The notes under the pieces were generated by a model. The model made no database searches and was not told the origin of the DNA. It saw nothing but the letters and a program-made list of their open reading frames with translations. Below are positions 24,608 to 33,279 of a DNA stretch of 64,000 bases, piece after piece; the stretch's first letter is position 1, and each line of letters begins with the position of its first letter. The stretch is from Halolamina litorea (GTDB taxonomy: Archaea > Halobacteriota > Halobacteria > Halobacteriales > Haloferacaceae): the NCBI RefSeq assembly GCF_026616205.1, contig NZ_JANHGR010000001.1:310001-374000 (forward strand), written 5' to 3'. The translations under genes and the position numbers were made by a program.

Positions 24608-24990
24608 GCGCGACGGCGGTGCTCGACACCAACGCCCTGATGATGCCGGTCGAACTCGACGTGCGCGTGTTCGACGAACTCGACCGGCTGCTCGGGGCGT
24701 ACGAGCCCGTCACCACCGAAACGGTGCTCGCGGAGTTGGAGAAACTCCGTGCGGGCAACGGGACGGAGGGCACCGCCGCCGCCGTCGGCCGCGATTTGGC
24801 CGACCGCTGTCGTGTCGTGGAGACCGGAGAAGAGTACGCCGACGACGCCGTCGTCGCGGCCGCGCTGTCGGCCGACGGGACGGTGTACGCGGTGACGAAC
24901 GACCGCCCGCTGCGTGACCGCCTGCTCGCCGCGGGCGTTGACGTAATCGGTTTAAGGGGGCGGAACACACTGGCGATAACTGAAACCTAG
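24604..24990 (+). CDS. PIN-domain ribonuclease-like protein (Fcf1/Utp23-like)
   Basis: A 128-residue PIN domain. The acidic active-site residues are in [23 protein letters not shown], and [20 protein letters not shown] followed by [10 protein letters not shown]. Its ATG overlaps the aIF2 gamma stop, and this aif2g-PIN-rpoE order is conserved in archaea, which argues for a housekeeping RNA-processing role rather than a toxin. Confidence 0.88.
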   Translation: MSATAVLDTNALMMPVELDVRVFDELDRLLGAYEPVTTETVLAELEKLRAGNGTEGTAAAVGRDLADRCRVVETGEEYADDAVVAAALSADGTVYAVTNDRPLRDRLLAAGVDVIGLRGRNTLAITET

Positions 24991-24991
24991 C

Positions 24992-25558
24992 ATGTACAAA
25001 CGGGTACGACTCAAGGACACGGTCGAGGTCCCGCCGCGGAACCTGGCCGACGTGACGGAAGCGCGGGTGCGAGCCCTGCTACAGGACAAGCTGGAGGGAC
25101 GGATGGACGAGGACGTGGGGAGCGTCGTGAGCGTCGTCGAGGTCCACGAGATCGGCGACGGCGCCGTGCTCCCGAACCGACCGGGCGTCTACTACGAGGC
25201 CGAGTTCGACGCCATCACTTACGACCCGGACATGCAGGAGGTCGTCGACGGCACGGTCGTCGAAGTGGTCGAGTTCGGGGCGTTCGTCGGGATCGGCCCG
25301 ATCGACGGGCTGCTCCACGTCTCCCAGATCTCCAACGAGTACCTCGCCTACGACGGCGAGAACCAACAGCTCGCATCGGGCGAGTCGAACAAGACCCTCG
25401 GCGTCGACGACGCCGTCAGGGTGCGCATCGTCACGAAGAGCATCGACGAGCGCAACCCCCGGGACTCCAAGATCGGACTCACGGCCAAGCAGCCCGGACT
25501 GGGCAAGCACCAGTGGCTCGCCGAGGAGTACGAGGAGCGAACCGAGGAGGGCGTCTAG
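24992..25558 (+). CDS. rpoE1: RNA polymerase subunit Rpo7 (RpoE1)
   Basis: A 188-residue subunit of the archaeal RNA polymerase stalk. The N-terminal MYKRVRLKDTVEVPPRNLAD is the RNP-like domain; the second half (VVDGTVVEVVEFGAFVGIGP) is an S1/OB RNA-binding domain. It partners Rpo4 and lies next to spt4, as in most archaea. Confidence 0.96.
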   Translation: MYKRVRLKDTVEVPPRNLADVTEARVRALLQDKLEGRMDEDVGSVVSVVEVHEIGDGAVLPNRPGVYYEAEFDAITYDPDMQEVVDGTVVEVVEFGAFVGIGPIDGLLHVSQISNEYLAYDGENQQLASGESNKTLGVDDAVRVRIVTKSIDERNPRDSKIGLTAKQPGLGKHQWLAEEYEERTEEGV

Positions 25559-25756
25559 ATGGCCAAGCCGCGACTGGCGTGTCGGGAGTGCCACTACGTC
25601 AACGAGCCCGACAGCCAGAGCTGTGACTACTGTGGCTCCTCCAGCCTCACCGAGGACTGGGCGGGCTACGTGATCATCACCCACCCCGAGCAGAGCCAGG
25701 TGGCCGACGAGATGGAAGTCACCGAACCCGGCAGCTACGCGCTGAAGGTCCGGTAA
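25559..25756 (+). CDS. spt4: Transcription elongation factor Spt4 (RpoE2)
   Basis: A 65-residue zinc protein with CRECHYVNEPDSQSCDYCGS (two CxxC knuckles). It forms the Spt4-Spt5 processivity clamp on RNA polymerase. It starts directly after the rpoE1 stop. Confidence 0.95.
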   Translation: MAKPRLACRECHYVNEPDSQSCDYCGSSSLTEDWAGYVIITHPEQSQVADEMEVTEPGSYALKVR

Positions 25757-25757
25757 G

Positions 25758-26288
25758 GTGCTGACGCTCCCCCCGGAGCTCCGCGAGGCGTTCAAGGAGC
25801 CGTTCGGCCCGCTGTTTACCGACGTCGAGCAACTGCTCTCGGAAGCGGAGACGCCCATCATCGCCGTCGGCGACATGGTCACCTACCACCTCCGACAGGC
25901 CGGTCACGAGCCACACGTCGCCGTCGTCGACGGGCTGACCGAGCGCGACGCGATTCCCGACGAGGTGCGTGCCGGACTCGAAGGGGCCGGTGACCGGCAG
26001 GTCGAACTGGTCAACGAGCCCGCAGCGCTCTCGCGTGACCTGCTGGTGGCGCTCCGCGACGCCGTCGACGCCGAGGAGCGCACGCTGCTGGTCGTCGAGG
26101 GCGAGGAGGACCTCGCCACGCTCCCGGCCGTGCTGGTGGCGCCGCTGGGTTCGAGCGTGGTCTACGGCCAACCCGGCGAGGGGATGGTGCTGATCCGCGT
26201 CACCGAGGCTGCCCGCGCCGAGATGCGGGACCTGTTGGTCCGGTTCGACGGCGACGCCGACGCGGCGTTGGCGACGCTGGGCGTGTAA
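25758..26288 (+). CDS. GTP-dependent dephospho-CoA kinase
   Basis: A 176-residue DUF359-family enzyme that performs the last step of coenzyme A synthesis in archaea with GTP. The signature IIAVGDMVTYHLRQAGHEPH and VVEGEEDLATLPAVLVAPLG, then VVYGQPGEGMVLI, are family-defining. GTG start at 25758, one base after spt4, so it is in the same operon. Confidence 0.93.
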   Translation: MLTLPPELREAFKEPFGPLFTDVEQLLSEAETPIIAVGDMVTYHLRQAGHEPHVAVVDGLTERDAIPDEVRAGLEGAGDRQVELVNEPAALSRDLLVALRDAVDAEERTLLVVEGEEDLATLPAVLVAPLGSSVVYGQPGEGMVLIRVTEAARAEMRDLLVRFDGDADAALATLGV

Positions 26289-26382
26289 CGGGACCGATCA
26301 ACCCCGCCCGACACCCAACAGGCCGACAGTAGCCCTTCGAAATCCTTTTGCCGTTTTCCGGCGCATCTTCGGGCAACTGACC

Positions 26383-26700
26383 ATGGAGATCGAAATCATC
26401 GCCGAGGAGGAGAACCCGATGTTGCACCGTACCGACGTTCGCTTCGAGCTGACCCACGAGGAAGCCACGCCCTCGCGCCTGCAGGTCCGCGACAGCCTCG
26501 CGGCGACGCTGGACAAGGGGTCCGATGAGGTCGTGATCCGTAAGCTCGACACGAAGTTCGGGATGCGAAAGACCGTCGGCGACGCGAAGGTGTACGAGTC
26601 GGCCGACGACGCCCGCGACGTCGAGCAGGACCACATGCTCGAGCGAAACAAGATCGAGGCCGACGCGGACGCCGAAGAAGCGGCTGCGGACGGCGAGTAA
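26383..26700 (+). CDS. rps24e: Ribosomal protein S24e
   Basis: A 105-residue small-subunit ribosomal protein. MEIEIIAEEENPMLHRTDVR at the N-terminus and VVIRKLDTKFGMRKTVGDAK in the centre are typical; the acidic C-terminal tail is a haloarchaeal addition. An AT-rich ccttttgccgttttc stretch upstream may be its promoter. The small S27ae gene that often follows in archaea is not present before kae1 here. Confidence 0.95.
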   Translation: MEIEIIAEEENPMLHRTDVRFELTHEEATPSRLQVRDSLAATLDKGSDEVVIRKLDTKFGMRKTVGDAKVYESADDARDVEQDHMLERNKIEADADAEEAAADGE

Positions 26701-26706
26701 CGCCGG

Positions 26707-28290
26707 ATGCGGGTTCTCGGTGTCGAGGGCACGGCGTGGTGTGCGAGTGCCGCCGTCCACGACACCGAGACCGACGAGACCCTTATCGAGTCAGACGCCT
26801 ACGAACCGGAGAGCGGCGGCATTCACCCGCGCGAGGCCGCCGAACACATGGGCGACGCCATCCCGCGCGTGATCGAGACCGCCCTCGACCGATCCGGCGG
26901 CGACATCGACGCCGTCGCGTTCTCCCGCGGTCCGGGGCTCGGGCCGTGCCTGCGCGTCGCCGGCACCGCCGCGCGCGCGCTCGCCGGCACCCTCGACGTG
27001 CCACTCGTCGGCGTCAACCACATGGTGGCCCACCTCGAAATCGGCCGCCACGAGGCCGGCTTCGACTCGCCGGTCTGTCTGAACGCCTCCGGAGCCAACG
27101 CGCACCTGTTGGGCTTCCACGACGGCCGCTACCGCGTGCTCGGCGAGACGATGGACACCGGCGTCGGCAACGCCATCGACAAGTTCACGCGCCATCTCGG
27201 CTGGAGCCACCCCGGCGGGCCGAAAGTCGAGGAAGCCGCCAAGGACGGCGAGTACGTGGACCTACCCTACGTCGTCAAGGGGATGGACTTCTCCTTCTCG
27301 GGGCTGATGAGCGCTGCGAAGGACGCCGTCGACTGTGGGGAGCCGGTCGAGAACGTCTGTTTCTCCCTGCAGGAGCACGTCTTCGCCATGCTCACGGAAG
27401 TCAGCGAGCGCGCGCTCTCGCTGACGGGCAGCGACGAACTCGTCCTCGGTGGCGGCGTCGGCCAGAACGCCCGGCTTCGGGAGATGCTCGCGGAGATGTG
27501 CGAACAGCGCGGCGCCGAGTTCTACGCGCCCGAGCCGCGATTCCTCCGGGACAACGCCGGGATGATCGCCGTGCTGGGCGCCGAGATGGCCGCTGCGGGC
27601 GACACGATTCCGATCGCCGAGAGCGCAATCGACCCGAACTTCCGGCCCGATCAGGTGCCGGTGACGTGGCGCGAGGGCGAGTCCGTCGCCGTCGGCCGCG
27701 GCGTGTCGGCGGGCGGTCTCAGCGGCGACCGGCGCGGCGCCGAGGCCGTCGTCGACGTGCTCGACGACGAGGTGGTGAAACGCCGGATCCCGAAGAGCTA
27801 CCGCCACCCAGAACTGGACGCGACGCTTCGTCGGGACCGGACCGTCTTGGAGGCGCGCCTCCTGAACGAGGCCCGGAAGGCTGGTGTGCCGACGCCGTTG
27901 GTCCACGACGCCGACGTGGCCGAGTCGACGCTGCGGCTCCAGCGTGTCGGCGAGTCCGACCTCGCTGAGGCGCTCACGCCCGAACGGGCTCGCGAACTCG
28001 GCGGACTGCTCGCCCGACTCCACGGCGCCGGGGTGGTTCACGGCGACCCGACGACGCGGAACGTCCGGGTCGGAGACCGGCTGTTCCTGATCGATTTCGG
28101 CTTGGGTTACCACTCGGGCCACCCCGAGGACCACGCGATGGACCTCCACGTGTTCGAGGGCTCCGTCGAGGGGACCGCGGCTGACCCCGAACCGATCTGT
28201 CGGGCGTTCGAGGCCGGCTACGCCGAGTTCGGGGAACCGGCGGTGCTCGAACGGCTCGCCGAAGTCCGGGACCGCGGGCGCTACCAGTAG
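26707..28290 (+). CDS. kae1-bud32: Kae1-Bud32 fusion (KEOPS tRNA t6A synthesis and kinase)
   Basis: A 527-residue fusion. Kae1 occupies about residues 1-325, with the metal-binding histidines in NHMVAHLEIGRHE (H105, H109) and FSRGPGLGPCLRVAGTAARA. Bud32, a small kinase/ATPase, follows from about 340, with VVHGDPTTRNVRV (near 445) and LIDFGLGYHS (near 462). It transfers threonylcarbamoyl to A37 of ANN-decoding tRNAs within KEOPS. Such fusions are known in euryarchaea. It follows rps24e by six bases. Confidence 0.96.
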   Translation: MRVLGVEGTAWCASAAVHDTETDETLIESDAYEPESGGIHPREAAEHMGDAIPRVIETALDRSGGDIDAVAFSRGPGLGPCLRVAGTAARALAGTLDVPLVGVNHMVAHLEIGRHEAGFDSPVCLNASGANAHLLGFHDGRYRVLGETMDTGVGNAIDKFTRHLGWSHPGGPKVEEAAKDGEYVDLPYVVKGMDFSFSGLMSAAKDAVDCGEPVENVCFSLQEHVFAMLTEVSERALSLTGSDELVLGGGVGQNARLREMLAEMCEQRGAEFYAPEPRFLRDNAGMIAVLGAEMAAAGDTIPIAESAIDPNFRPDQVPVTWREGESVAVGRGVSAGGLSGDRRGAEAVVDVLDDEVVKRRIPKSYRHPELDATLRRDRTVLEARLLNEARKAGVPTPLVHDADVAESTLRLQRVGESDLAEALTPERARELGGLLARLHGAGVVHGDPTTRNVRVGDRLFLIDFGLGYHSGHPEDHAMDLHVFEGSVEGTAADPEPICRAFEAGYAEFGEPAVLERLAEVRDRGRYQ

Positions 28291-28338
28291 CCGGACTCGG
28301 TCCAAAACGATTTATCGGCTCCGCTCCACGTTCCGGGT

Positions 28339-28626
28339 ATGTCCGACAACGAGAGCGGCAAGCCCCAGTCCGGCGAGCTCTTCGGCATCCCGTACAACTT
28401 CGATCGACCGAGCATCGGCCGGATGCTCTCGGCGTACTGGCAGCCCGACAAGGGGATGCTGGTCGAGAAGCCCTTCGGCGTCGGCTACACGCTCAACCTC
28501 GCCAACTGGCGTTCCTGGATCGTCGTGCTCGTCGCCGGCGGCCTGCTCTGGCAGGAGACCCAGAAAGGCCGAGGGGGCGAGGTCAGCGACGAGGAACCGG
28601 TCGAAGTCATCGTGGACGACGACTGA
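28339..28626 (+). CDS. DUF5808-like small membrane protein, 95 aa
   Basis: It begins with a soluble region (GELFGIPYNFDRPSIGRMLS) like the DUF5808 motif, then has one membrane helix (WIVVLVAGGLLWQ) and an acidic tail. A TATA-like gatttatc lies about 27 bases upstream, giving a leaderless transcript. Its last codons fall inside the first unit of a 38-bp tandem repeat. Function unknown. Confidence 0.75.
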   Translation: MSDNESGKPQSGELFGIPYNFDRPSIGRMLSAYWQPDKGMLVEKPFGVGYTLNLANWRSWIVVLVAGGLLWQETQKGRGGEVSDEEPVEVIVDDD

Positions 28627-28701
28627 AGCGCGGCGACGGTCGGCCGCAGTTCTGTGACGACTGAAGCGCGGCGACGGTCGGCCGCAGTTCCCTGACGACT
28701 G
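28618..28701 (+). repeat. 38-bp tandem repeat, two copies plus 8 bases
   Basis: Units at 28618-28655 and 28656-28693 differ only in a few bases near the right end, and a third copy begins (GACGACTG). The repeat starts within the last codons of the upstream gene, so the duplication copied the gene's 3' end. It may be slippage; a regulatory role is not shown. Confidence 0.75.
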
Positions 28702-28771
28702 CGCCGCGCCGGCCCCGTCGTCGACGCCCGAACCGCACCCTTCTTTCCGGAACCACCCCCAGCCCCGGTAG

Positions 28772-29395
28772 ATGCTGCGATACGTCACCACCAACGCCGG
28801 CAAGGTCCGCGAGGCCGAGGAGTACCTCGGCGACGGGATCTCCCAACTCGACTACGACTACACCGAGATCCAGAGCGACGACCTCGGAACCATCGCCGCT
28901 CGCGGCGCGCGCGAGGCCTACCGCCACGCCGGCGAACCGACCCTCGTCGACGACGCGGGCCTGTTCGTCCGCGCGCTCGACGGTTTCCCCGGGCCGTACT
29001 CCTCCTACGCCGAGGACACCATCGGCGTCGAACGCACGTGGGAGCTCGCCAGCCGCGAGGAGGACCGCGGCGCCTCGTTCCGCTGCGTGCTCGCGTACTG
29101 CGACGGCGAGGGGTTCGACGCCTCACCCGACCCTGTGGACAAGGACGACCGCGTCGCCGCTGCGGCGGCGGGTCCCGACGCGGACGGCGAGGCCGAGGCG
29201 CTGCCCGTGAAGCTCTTCGAGGGTCGCGTGCGCGGGACGCTCGTCGAACCGCGCGGCGAGGGCGGGTTCGGCTTCGACCCTATCTTCGAACACGAGGGGA
29301 CGACGTTCGCCGAGATGGACGAAGCGGAGAAGAACGCCATCTCCCACCGCGGGCGGGCGCTGGCCAAGTTCGGGGAGTGGTACGCCGAGCGGTAG
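28772..29395 (+). CDS. rdgB: XTP/dITP pyrophosphatase (RdgB/HAM1 family)
   Basis: A 207-residue house-cleaning enzyme that hydrolyses non-canonical purine nucleotides. TTNAGKVREAEEYLGD is the substrate-binding start, with VDDAGLFVRALDGFPGPYSS and GGFGFDPIFEHEGTTFAEMD further on, all diagnostic. A glycine/alanine-rich insert (AAAAAGPDADGEAEALPV) is a local expansion. Cytoplasmic. Confidence 0.95.
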   Translation: MLRYVTTNAGKVREAEEYLGDGISQLDYDYTEIQSDDLGTIAARGAREAYRHAGEPTLVDDAGLFVRALDGFPGPYSSYAEDTIGVERTWELASREEDRGASFRCVLAYCDGEGFDASPDPVDKDDRVAAAAAGPDADGEAEALPVKLFEGRVRGTLVEPRGEGGFGFDPIFEHEGTTFAEMDEAEKNAISHRGRALAKFGEWYAER

Positions 29396-29430
29396 TGGTC
29401 AGCGTGAGGCTGTGGTACGCCGAGCGGTAG
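29378..29430 (+). repeat. Direct repeat of the rdgB 3' end
   Basis: TGGTACGCCGAGCGGTAG, the last codons and stop of rdgB (29378-29395), is repeated perfectly at 29413-29430 after a 17-base spacer. This is the second gene in 1 kb whose 3' end is duplicated, suggesting a common local duplication process. Confidence 0.7.
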
Positions 29431-29454
29431 CCAAGAAACCAGAACGACCGAACT

Positions 29455-29928
29455 CTACGCCCGCGGGTCCCGGTCCGGTCCGGGGTACTCTCCGTCGCCG
29501 ACTTCGGGGTAGAGCTTCGCCGGGTCGAACAGCGCCGTGAAGGCCTCAGGCGTGCGGACGGCCACCTCGAAGCGGTCCCGGACCATCGTGTTCCCTTTCG
29601 CTCCCGTGAGTCGCTCGTCGAAGGAGAGCACGTGCATCGCGCCGCCGTGGTACGCTGACGCCAGCGCCGGGTGGTCGCCCTCGGGCTGGTCGACCGGCTC
29701 GCGTCGTTCCTCGATCCGCTCGCGCCAGTCGGCGGCGAGGTGGGCATCAGCGAGGCGTTCGATCACCGCCTCGGCGTCGTCGAGCAGCGGGTCGCTGGCC
29801 ACGAGGGTGAGCCACGAGTGCGCCCGGACGTGGTCCAGACAGTCCCGCGCGGCCCCGCCGACCAGGAGGTCCGCGGCGAGCACGTCGCTGTCGGCGACGA
29901 TCCGCGCCGGCGACGGCTCCTCACTCAT
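29455..29928 (-). CDS. PIN-domain protein (VapC-like)
   Basis: A 157-residue PIN domain with acidic residues in RIVADSDVLAADLLVGG near the N-terminus and ALASAYHGGAMHVLSFDERL in the C-terminal half. PIN proteins are Mg-dependent RNases, often toxins. The upstream 32-residue frame overlaps its start, as in toxin-antitoxin pairs, but some haloarchaeal PIN proteins are housekeeping. Confidence 0.75.
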   Translation of the reverse strand: MSEEPSPARIVADSDVLAADLLVGGAARDCLDHVRAHSWLTLVASDPLLDDAEAVIERLADAHLAADWRERIEERREPVDQPEGDHPALASAYHGGAMHVLSFDERLTGAKGNTMVRDRFEVAVRTPEAFTALFDPAKLYPEVGDGEYPGPDRDPRA

Positions 29929-30019
29929 CCCTGACCTCCGCGAGCGCGTCGCGGACCGCGGCCACGTCGGTGTCGTACTCGGCAGCACGAGCGAACAGCG
30001 ACTCCCAGCGTTCGGACAT
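29921..30019 (-). CDS. 32-aa helical partner of the PIN protein
   Basis: A short acidic helical peptide (MSERWESLFARAAEYDTDVA, then AVRDALAEVRDE) whose stop lies just inside the start of the PIN gene. Overlap and constant orientation suggest coupled expression. It could be an antitoxin, but it has no DNA-binding domain and is very short. Confidence 0.5.
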   Translation of the reverse strand: MSERWESLFARAAEYDTDVAAVRDALAEVRDE

Positions 30020-30304
30020 AGCCCACCGCTCGGCCCCGCGGAGTATCGGTGTTTGGATCGGTCCCCGAACCGGCCGCCGACGGTGGGTCATCGGCGCGTC
30101 TGACGCGGGTTTAAGGCGACCGAAGCGGTCTATCGGGGCGGGCGCGGTATCCCGTCATCGCCGTGCGCCCGACACGACTCCCATCGACGACGCCCCGCCG
30201 TTGCTCGTTCCCCATCTCCCCCGGTGGCAGCTCCGGGCGTCGTCGAGTTTCCCCACCCCCACCAGCGTGAGCGTTATCCGCCGTGAGCGCCTATCTCTTG
30301 TACG

Positions 30305-30916
30305 ATGATGGTCACTACCCACGCGCTGGCAGGCCTCCTGCTGGCGATCCCGGTCGCGTTTATCACGCCGGAGTTCGCCGGTGTGGCTGCCGTCGCTGCG
30401 CTCGCGGGTGGGGTGTTCCCCGATCTGGACATGCCCGGTGCACACCGGCGGACGCTCCACTTCCCGGTGTACTACTCGCTCGCCGCCGTCGCCGCCATCG
30501 CCGTCGCGCTGGTGGCGCCGGCCCCCTGGAGCGTCGGCGCCGCGCTCTTCCTCGCCGCGGCGGCGCTGCACGCTGTCGGCGACGTAGCCGGCGGCGGCCT
30601 CGAACTCCGGCCGTGGGAGGCGACCGGCGAACGTGCGGTCTACAGCCACTACCACGGTCGCTGGTGGCGGCCGCGCCGGTGGATCCGCTACGACGGCGCC
30701 CCCGAGGACGCCGTCGCCACCCTCGCGCTGGCGGTTCCGGGGATCCTCGTCTACGAGGGGCGCGTCGAAGCCGCCGTCTTCGGCGCCGTGGCTATCGGCC
30801 TCGGCTACGCGGCGATCCGACGGCCGATGATCGACTGGACCGAACGCATCGTCGAGAAGCTCCCGCCGGAGCTGCTCGACCGACTCCCCGGCTCGCTGCT
30901 CACGGACTTCCGCTGA
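30305..30916 (+). CDS. YdjM/LexA-regulated-type membrane metal-dependent hydrolase
   Basis: A 203-residue polytopic membrane protein. THALAGLLLAIPVAF, then GGVFPDLDMPGAHRRTLHFP and LHAVGDVAGGGLELRPWEA place histidine and aspartate residues as in the YdjM family of predicted membrane-bound metal-dependent hydrolases. Substrate unknown; possibly phospholipid. ATGs at 30305 and 30308 are equivalent choices. Confidence 0.8.
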   Translation: MMVTTHALAGLLLAIPVAFITPEFAGVAAVAALAGGVFPDLDMPGAHRRTLHFPVYYSLAAVAAIAVALVAPAPWSVGAALFLAAAALHAVGDVAGGGLELRPWEATGERAVYSHYHGRWWRPRRWIRYDGAPEDAVATLALAVPGILVYEGRVEAAVFGAVAIGLGYAAIRRPMIDWTERIVEKLPPELLDRLPGSLLTDFR

Positions 30917-30956
30917 GCGGCGACGCGCTTTTCGCCCCACGACACCGCCTTTCCGC

Positions 30957-31325
30957 ATGGACGTCGTCGACATCGACGCGGCCTTCGAGCGCTTCGAGGA
31001 GACGTGGTCGCCGCGACTCGCCGCCTCGCTCAACGGTCAGGAACTGAAAGTCGCCAAACTGGAGGGGGCGTTCGTCTGGCACAGCCACCCCGACGCCGAC
31101 GAACTGTTCTGGGTCATCGAGGGCGACCTCACCATCGAACTCCGGGAGGAGCCGGACCGACACCTCAGCGCCGGCCAACTCGGCGTCGTCCCGGCCGGCG
31201 TCGAACACCGCCCCGTCGCCGACGGGCTGGCGAAGGTGGTACTCTTCGAGCCCGCGGGCACCGAGAACACCGGCGACGCCGAGGGGACGGGCCGGACACG
31301 CGAGGTCGAGTCGCTGGAGGACTGA
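30957..31325 (+). CDS. Cupin-domain protein, 122 aa
   Basis: A small beta-barrel protein with the first cupin motif VWHSHPDADELFWVIEGDLT and the second GQLGVVPAGVEHRPVADG. The histidines and glutamate would bind a metal ion. Reaction unknown. It is convergent with the next gene. Confidence 0.9.
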   Translation: MDVVDIDAAFERFEETWSPRLAASLNGQELKVAKLEGAFVWHSHPDADELFWVIEGDLTIELREEPDRHLSAGQLGVVPAGVEHRPVADGLAKVVLFEPAGTENTGDAEGTGRTREVESLED

Positions 31326-31337
31326 TCAGCGCTCGCG

Positions 31338-31907
31338 TCAGCCGCGTCGGCGGACGACGAACGCACCGGCGAGCACGACGCCAGCCACGAGCAGGCCGCC
31401 CAACGCCTCGTCGACGCTGTGTGCGCCCGTTGCGATCCGGCTCCAGACGAGCAGCGGGGCGACGGCGAGCAACGGCGCGAACCGGCGGTCGATCCCGGTC
31501 AGCGCGCCTGCAGGGACGGCGGCGTAGATGACGTGACTCGACGTGTTCCAGAGCGGGACGACGACGAGGTGGAGCAGTGACGTACCGATCAGGAGCGCCG
31601 CGTACGGCGCCACGAGTGGCCCCCAGCGACGGCGGCGCCAGACGGCACCGATCCCGGCGAAGGCGAGGACCAGCGCCAGCGCCGCGAAGAAGTCGTCGCC
31701 GCCGGGCACTCCCGTGCCGACGAGGGAGAGACCGCCGCGGTAGACGGCGAACGCGACGACCCACGCGGCCCCGACGACGCCGACGCGGGCGGTCAGCGGC
31801 TTCCACGCGAGGTCCCGGCGGCGTTCGTAGCCCACGAGGAGAAGCGTCGAGAGCAGGACGAACAGCTCGGGGGTGAACACGGTCGAGAGGGCCGCCGCGA
31901 CGCGCAT
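31338..31907 (-). CDS. PAP2-like membrane phosphatase homologue
   Basis: A 189-residue six-span membrane protein. Near the C-terminus VWSRIATGAHSVDEALGG matches the third PAP2 motif (SRxxxxxHxxxD), and NTSSHVIYAAVPA replaces the usual PSGH. The N-terminal KxxxxxxRP motif is not recognisable, so activity on lipid phosphates is uncertain. ATG at 31907 is preferred to the upstream GTG-like start at 31931. Confidence 0.7.
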   Translation of the reverse strand: MRVAAALSTVFTPELFVLLSTLLLVGYERRRDLAWKPLTARVGVVGAAWVVAFAVYRGGLSLVGTGVPGGDDFFAALALVLAFAGIGAVWRRRRWGPLVAPYAALLIGTSLLHLVVVPLWNTSSHVIYAAVPAGALTGIDRRFAPLLAVAPLLVWSRIATGAHSVDEALGGLLVAGVVLAGAFVVRRRG

Positions 31908-31957
31908 ACTCCGTGGCTGGCGCGATCCCAAAAAGGCGTTTCGTCACGGCGTCAGGG

Positions 31958-33019
31958 TCACTCCCTCCCGAACGAGTCGCCGTCCCCCGCGGAGTCCGTG
32001 TCGTCGCCCTCCGAGGAATCCGTGTCGGCGAGTGAGTCCGTCCCCGTCGAGTCAGCGACCCTGCTCATCCAGCCGTCGATGTTCTCGGCGACGTACTCCT
32101 GCCCGCCGAGGCCGACGGCGATGCCGATACCGATCGCCAGCGCCAGCGCCAGCGCGCCGAAGAAGGCCACGACGAACCCGGTAAAGAGGTTCGTCAGCAG
32201 CGTGATCTCGAACCCGATCGTCGCCAGCGCGATCGTCACCGCGAGGTAGTAGATGAACACCTTCACCGCGACGGCGGCGAGGTCGGTCGCGCGGGAGTCA
32301 CCGGCGTCGGCCACGAGGTCGGCGACGCGCTCGGCGACCCAGATCCCCACCAGTAACACGATCAGCCCGCCCACCAGGGCCGGCAGGTAGGCGACGACCT
32401 CGTCGAGGAACGTCGACAGCGCGCCCACGTTCAGGATGTCGGCGACGGCCAGCAGCGTCAAGAGGTAGATGTAGTAGGCGACGGCGGTCCCGACGAGTCG
32501 GCCGAACTCGCCCTCCTGGTCGCCCATGCGTTCGAGCGGCGTTCCGCTGAGGTACTTCCCGACCGCGAACCCGCCCACGATGTCGGCCACGACGTCGCCG
32601 ACGAACCGACCGATGACGAACCCGAGTACCAGGACGATCAACGCCCCGAGCAGGACGGGGAGGTACGCCCCGAGATCGGTTAGTAACCCGGTGAGCATGT
32701 CGATATCGAGTACGTCCGCGGCGGCGACGATCGCCACGAAGTAGACGTAGTACGAGACCAGCATCCCGAGCCCTCTGGCGATACTGTCCCTGCCACCGAC
32801 GTTCTCCACGGCCGTCCCCTCGGAGTACCGGTCGACGCCGAGGCCACGAACGACCCGGGTGACGAGACCGCCGAGTATCCGGCCGACGATGTACCCCACG
32901 ACGAGGATCAGGAGCACCCCGAGGACGGTCGGGAGGAACTCGATCACGTCGGCGATCGTTTGGCTGATCGTTTCCGAGATCGTTCCCTGGAGCGGATCGA
33001 CGGGAATTGGTAGCATCAT
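31958..33019 (-). CDS. CmpX/TM-helix repeat channel-like protein
   Basis: A 353-residue membrane protein with four repeats of a conserved MscS-related TM-helix unit (for example LPTVLGVLLILVVGYIVGRI and LPVLLGALIVLVLGFVIGRF), each about 70-90 residues. CmpX-type proteins resemble mechanosensitive-channel pore helices. The C-terminal 35 residues are disordered and acidic. Its promoter region is the 260-base gap ending at the island's left boundary. Confidence 0.85.
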   Translation of the reverse strand: MMLPIPVDPLQGTISETISQTIADVIEFLPTVLGVLLILVVGYIVGRILGGLVTRVVRGLGVDRYSEGTAVENVGGRDSIARGLGMLVSYYVYFVAIVAAADVLDIDMLTGLLTDLGAYLPVLLGALIVLVLGFVIGRFVGDVVADIVGGFAVGKYLSGTPLERMGDQEGEFGRLVGTAVAYYIYLLTLLAVADILNVGALSTFLDEVVAYLPALVGGLIVLLVGIWVAERVADLVADAGDSRATDLAAVAVKVFIYYLAVTIALATIGFEITLLTNLFTGFVVAFFGALALALAIGIGIAVGLGGQEYVAENIDGWMSRVADSTGTDSLADTDSSEGDDTDSAGDGDSFGRE

Positions 33020-33279
33020 GTGACTGTACGTTCTCCCCAACTGACTTTCGTTATAGAGGCTATACGACGTGACCCGCGATACGTGGGCATAGAGGGGCTA
33101 TTTCACCCGATTTCAAGCCGGAGACGCGCGCGGTTGCTCACCGCTACCGATACACGTCAGTCGAACGGGACGGGCTGGCTGGACCAAGCCAACGGGAAGC
33201 GGGACTACAGGGTGTGGGTACTGCCGGAACGTCGACCCGAACTGACCAATCGGCGCCGCTGTCGGATCGGGTTCGTAGA
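33020..33279. other. Gene-free chromosomal DNA left of the island
   Basis: This region holds the promoter of the leftward CmpX gene (TATA-like ttatagaggctatac, near 33050-33066) and otherwise shows no convincing frame. Its right end abuts attL; before integration it would have been contiguous with the tRNA-Thr region now at 52880. Confidence 0.5.

Noticed and set aside
24604-24990. PIN protein as a VapC toxin
   Set aside because: It is locked between aIF2 gamma and rpoE1 as in many archaea and has no antitoxin partner, so a housekeeping role is more likely.
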